DNA of 64,000 nucleotides from NCBI RefSeq assembly GCF_021206925.1, contig NZ_JAJPRF010000003.1, forward strand, positions 62,001 through 126,000, given 5' to 3'. The stretch comes from Rhodoflexus caldus (lineage in GTDB: Bacteria > Bacteroidota > Bacteroidia > Cytophagales > Thermoflexibacteraceae). Below the pieces are notes generated by a model. That model searched no databases. It was not told the origin of the DNA and worked only from the letters and a program-made list of their open reading frames with translations. The translations under genes were made by a program, and so were the position numbers. Positions within the stretch are counted from its first letter, which is position 1. Each line of letters opens with the position of its first letter. Shown here piece by piece: positions 63,064-64,000 of this stretch.

Positions 63064-63120
63064 ACCTTCATGTTGCTATATCTGAATGCTGAGACATCGT
63101 AATAGTCTTGTGTAAAATTG

Positions 63121-63153
63121 AAACAGCCTCCGGTTACTGGTTGGAGGCTGTTT
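63121..63153. terminator. Bidirectional terminator after hmuY
   Basis: AAACAGCCTCC (63121-63131) pairs perfectly with GGAGGCTGTTT (63143-63153). It separates hmuY from the convergent secreted protein gene. Confidence 0.8.
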
Positions 63154-63185
63154 GCTTTATTAGCTTTTATGTTTTGCCGAGCAGC

Positions 63186-63974
63186 CTAATTTTTGTATCC
63201 CGCCTGATTGAGCAGTGAGTTATAAAAGGCAATGGAGGCTGCCAATTGTTGAGGATTGTCAAAATCTGGTTTGTGCTCTTCTAAATAGGCCTCAAACCCT
63301 TGTTGCGGAGGCAGCGCTTTCAATAGGCTTTTGCGGTTCTTTTTAAGTTTTATCAGCGACTTATCGGGCGCTACCAGATAGTACTCCACGTGCGAGGTGA
63401 ATTTATCGTAATAGCGCCCCGTGCTTTGGGCTTTGCCGATGTCAGATGCTAAGAATCCGCGGGTATGATACGCCAGCAGGCCATATGCGCCCTCGTGCAG
63501 CACTTCGCAGAATCGGGGCGCATTTTTATCGCCTACGGGAAAGCGTTTAAAAATGTGTTTGTTTTTTTGCAGCGTGTCGTCCATAACGAAATACTCCACT
63601 GCCGTAGCATCCACAATCAGCGAATCGCCCGTGTCTTTGCGCCATATCATCAGTTCTTGTGCCTGATACACGTCTAACTTGGCAGGGATATTTTTTACCA
63701 CATAGCCGTCCTTCATATGGATGTTGGTCGGCATCCATTGCGGGAATACGTAGGGCGAACCTTCATAGCCTTTGGCACGGTTGTCAAAGGTGCGCATCAT
63801 CATGTTGGTGCCGCGGTTCAGCGTGCCGTCGTTGCTAAACAGTTTGCGCAAATCGTTGTCTAAACTGATTGCCTGAACAGCTTGCTTGCCTTGCTCGGGT
63901 TTGTTTTGTGCATATCCGCTACTTGCCGACAATATACCAAGTGCTGCTATGAGCGTTAAAAAATAGCCTTTCAT
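63186..63974 (-). CDS. Secreted protein of unknown function
   Basis: 262 residues. A signal peptide (FLTLIAALGILSASSGYAQ) predicts export. The mature chain contains no recognised enzyme or binding motif; segments such as FPQWMPTNIHMKDGYVVKNI and VEYYLVAPDKSLIKLKKNRKSLLK are like uncharacterised Bacteroidota secreted proteins of similar size. It is convergent with hmuY and its upstream region continues past the window. Confidence 0.7.
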   Translation of the reverse strand: MKGYFLTLIAALGILSASSGYAQNKPEQGKQAVQAISLDNDLRKLFSNDGTLNRGTNMMMRTFDNRAKGYEGSPYVFPQWMPTNIHMKDGYVVKNIPAKLDVYQAQELMIWRKDTGDSLIVDATAVEYFVMDDTLQKNKHIFKRFPVGDKNAPRFCEVLHEGAYGLLAYHTRGFLASDIGKAQSTGRYYDKFTSHVEYYLVAPDKSLIKLKKNRKSLLKALPPQQGFEAYLEEHKPDFDNPQQLAASIAFYNSLLNQAGYKN

Positions 63975-64000
63975 ACAAATTGTTTTTCAGATAGTTGCAA

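Noticed and set aside
1-64000. tRNA, rRNA and CRISPR search by eye
   Set aside because: No T-loop GTTCGA-type sequence in a suitable context, no ribosomal RNA landmarks, and no array of repeated spacers was found.

Overview
The window looks like chromosomal DNA of a free-living member of the Bacteroidota, probably a cytophagalean. Evidence: a gldG gliding gene, Bacteroidota-restricted families (DUF4175-, DUF5606- and DUF4905-like, HmuY), many lipoproteins and outer-membrane barrels, almost no Shine-Dalgarno sequences, and Bacteroidota-type promoters (-7 TAnnTTTG, -33 TTTG). No rRNA, tRNA, CRISPR array, prophage, transposase or complete insertion sequence was found. Genes are mostly housekeeping, with no clear genomic island.

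Layout. 1-12 kb: galE (cut by the left edge), a TlpA-like thioredoxin lipoprotein, mfd, a TPR protein with a FAD oxidoreductase, an Ig-like lipoprotein and mnmG. 12.2-12.3 kb: two perfect parS-type sites between mnmG and ybeY. 12.3-16.7 kb: operon of a DUF4175 membrane coiled-coil protein, an RsbW-type anti-sigma ATPase and ybeY. 16.8-21.8 kb: an SDR, a PiT phosphate transporter and nrdA. 21.9-31.1 kb: a beta-propeller protein, pdeM, gldG, a TPR lipoprotein, an acyl-CoA synthetase, a FAN1-like nuclease and trhO. 31.2-38.6 kb: an Omp85 protein, a lipoprotein, ppx/gppA, recF, three small proteins and an M16 peptidase. 38.9-49.5 kb: a DmdC-like acyl-CoA dehydrogenase, a CHAD protein, a sigma/anti-sigma/barrel operon, a queuosine-precursor transporter, a membrane-anchored RidA with a DUF4136 lipoprotein, a membrane protein resembling the C-terminal part of a proton pyrophosphatase, and an ECF sigma factor. 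49.8-55.9 kb: a DUF5606-like protein, engB, an enoyl-CoA hydratase, a cysteine hydrolase with a PuuE-like deacetylase, a DUF4442 protein and a sodium/solute symporter. 56-63.1 kb: a complete heme-uptake locus. 63.2-64 kb: a secreted protein of unknown function.

The best-integrated system is the heme locus. HmuTUV and HmuS are encoded leftward; the TonB receptor HmuR, a small Cys-rich protein and HmuY are encoded rightward. The 134-base gap between hmuT and hmuR holds a 50-base dyad-symmetric operator flanked symmetrically by two divergent promoters, which suggests one regulator controls both arms.

Two other features stand out. First, parS-type sites, mnmG and recF, together with a loose switch of gene polarity around 12-17 kb, suggest the window lies near the replication origin. 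Second, at least seven genes have a -7 promoter element 3-6 bases before the start codon, implying leaderless or nearly leaderless transcripts and correcting several start sites.
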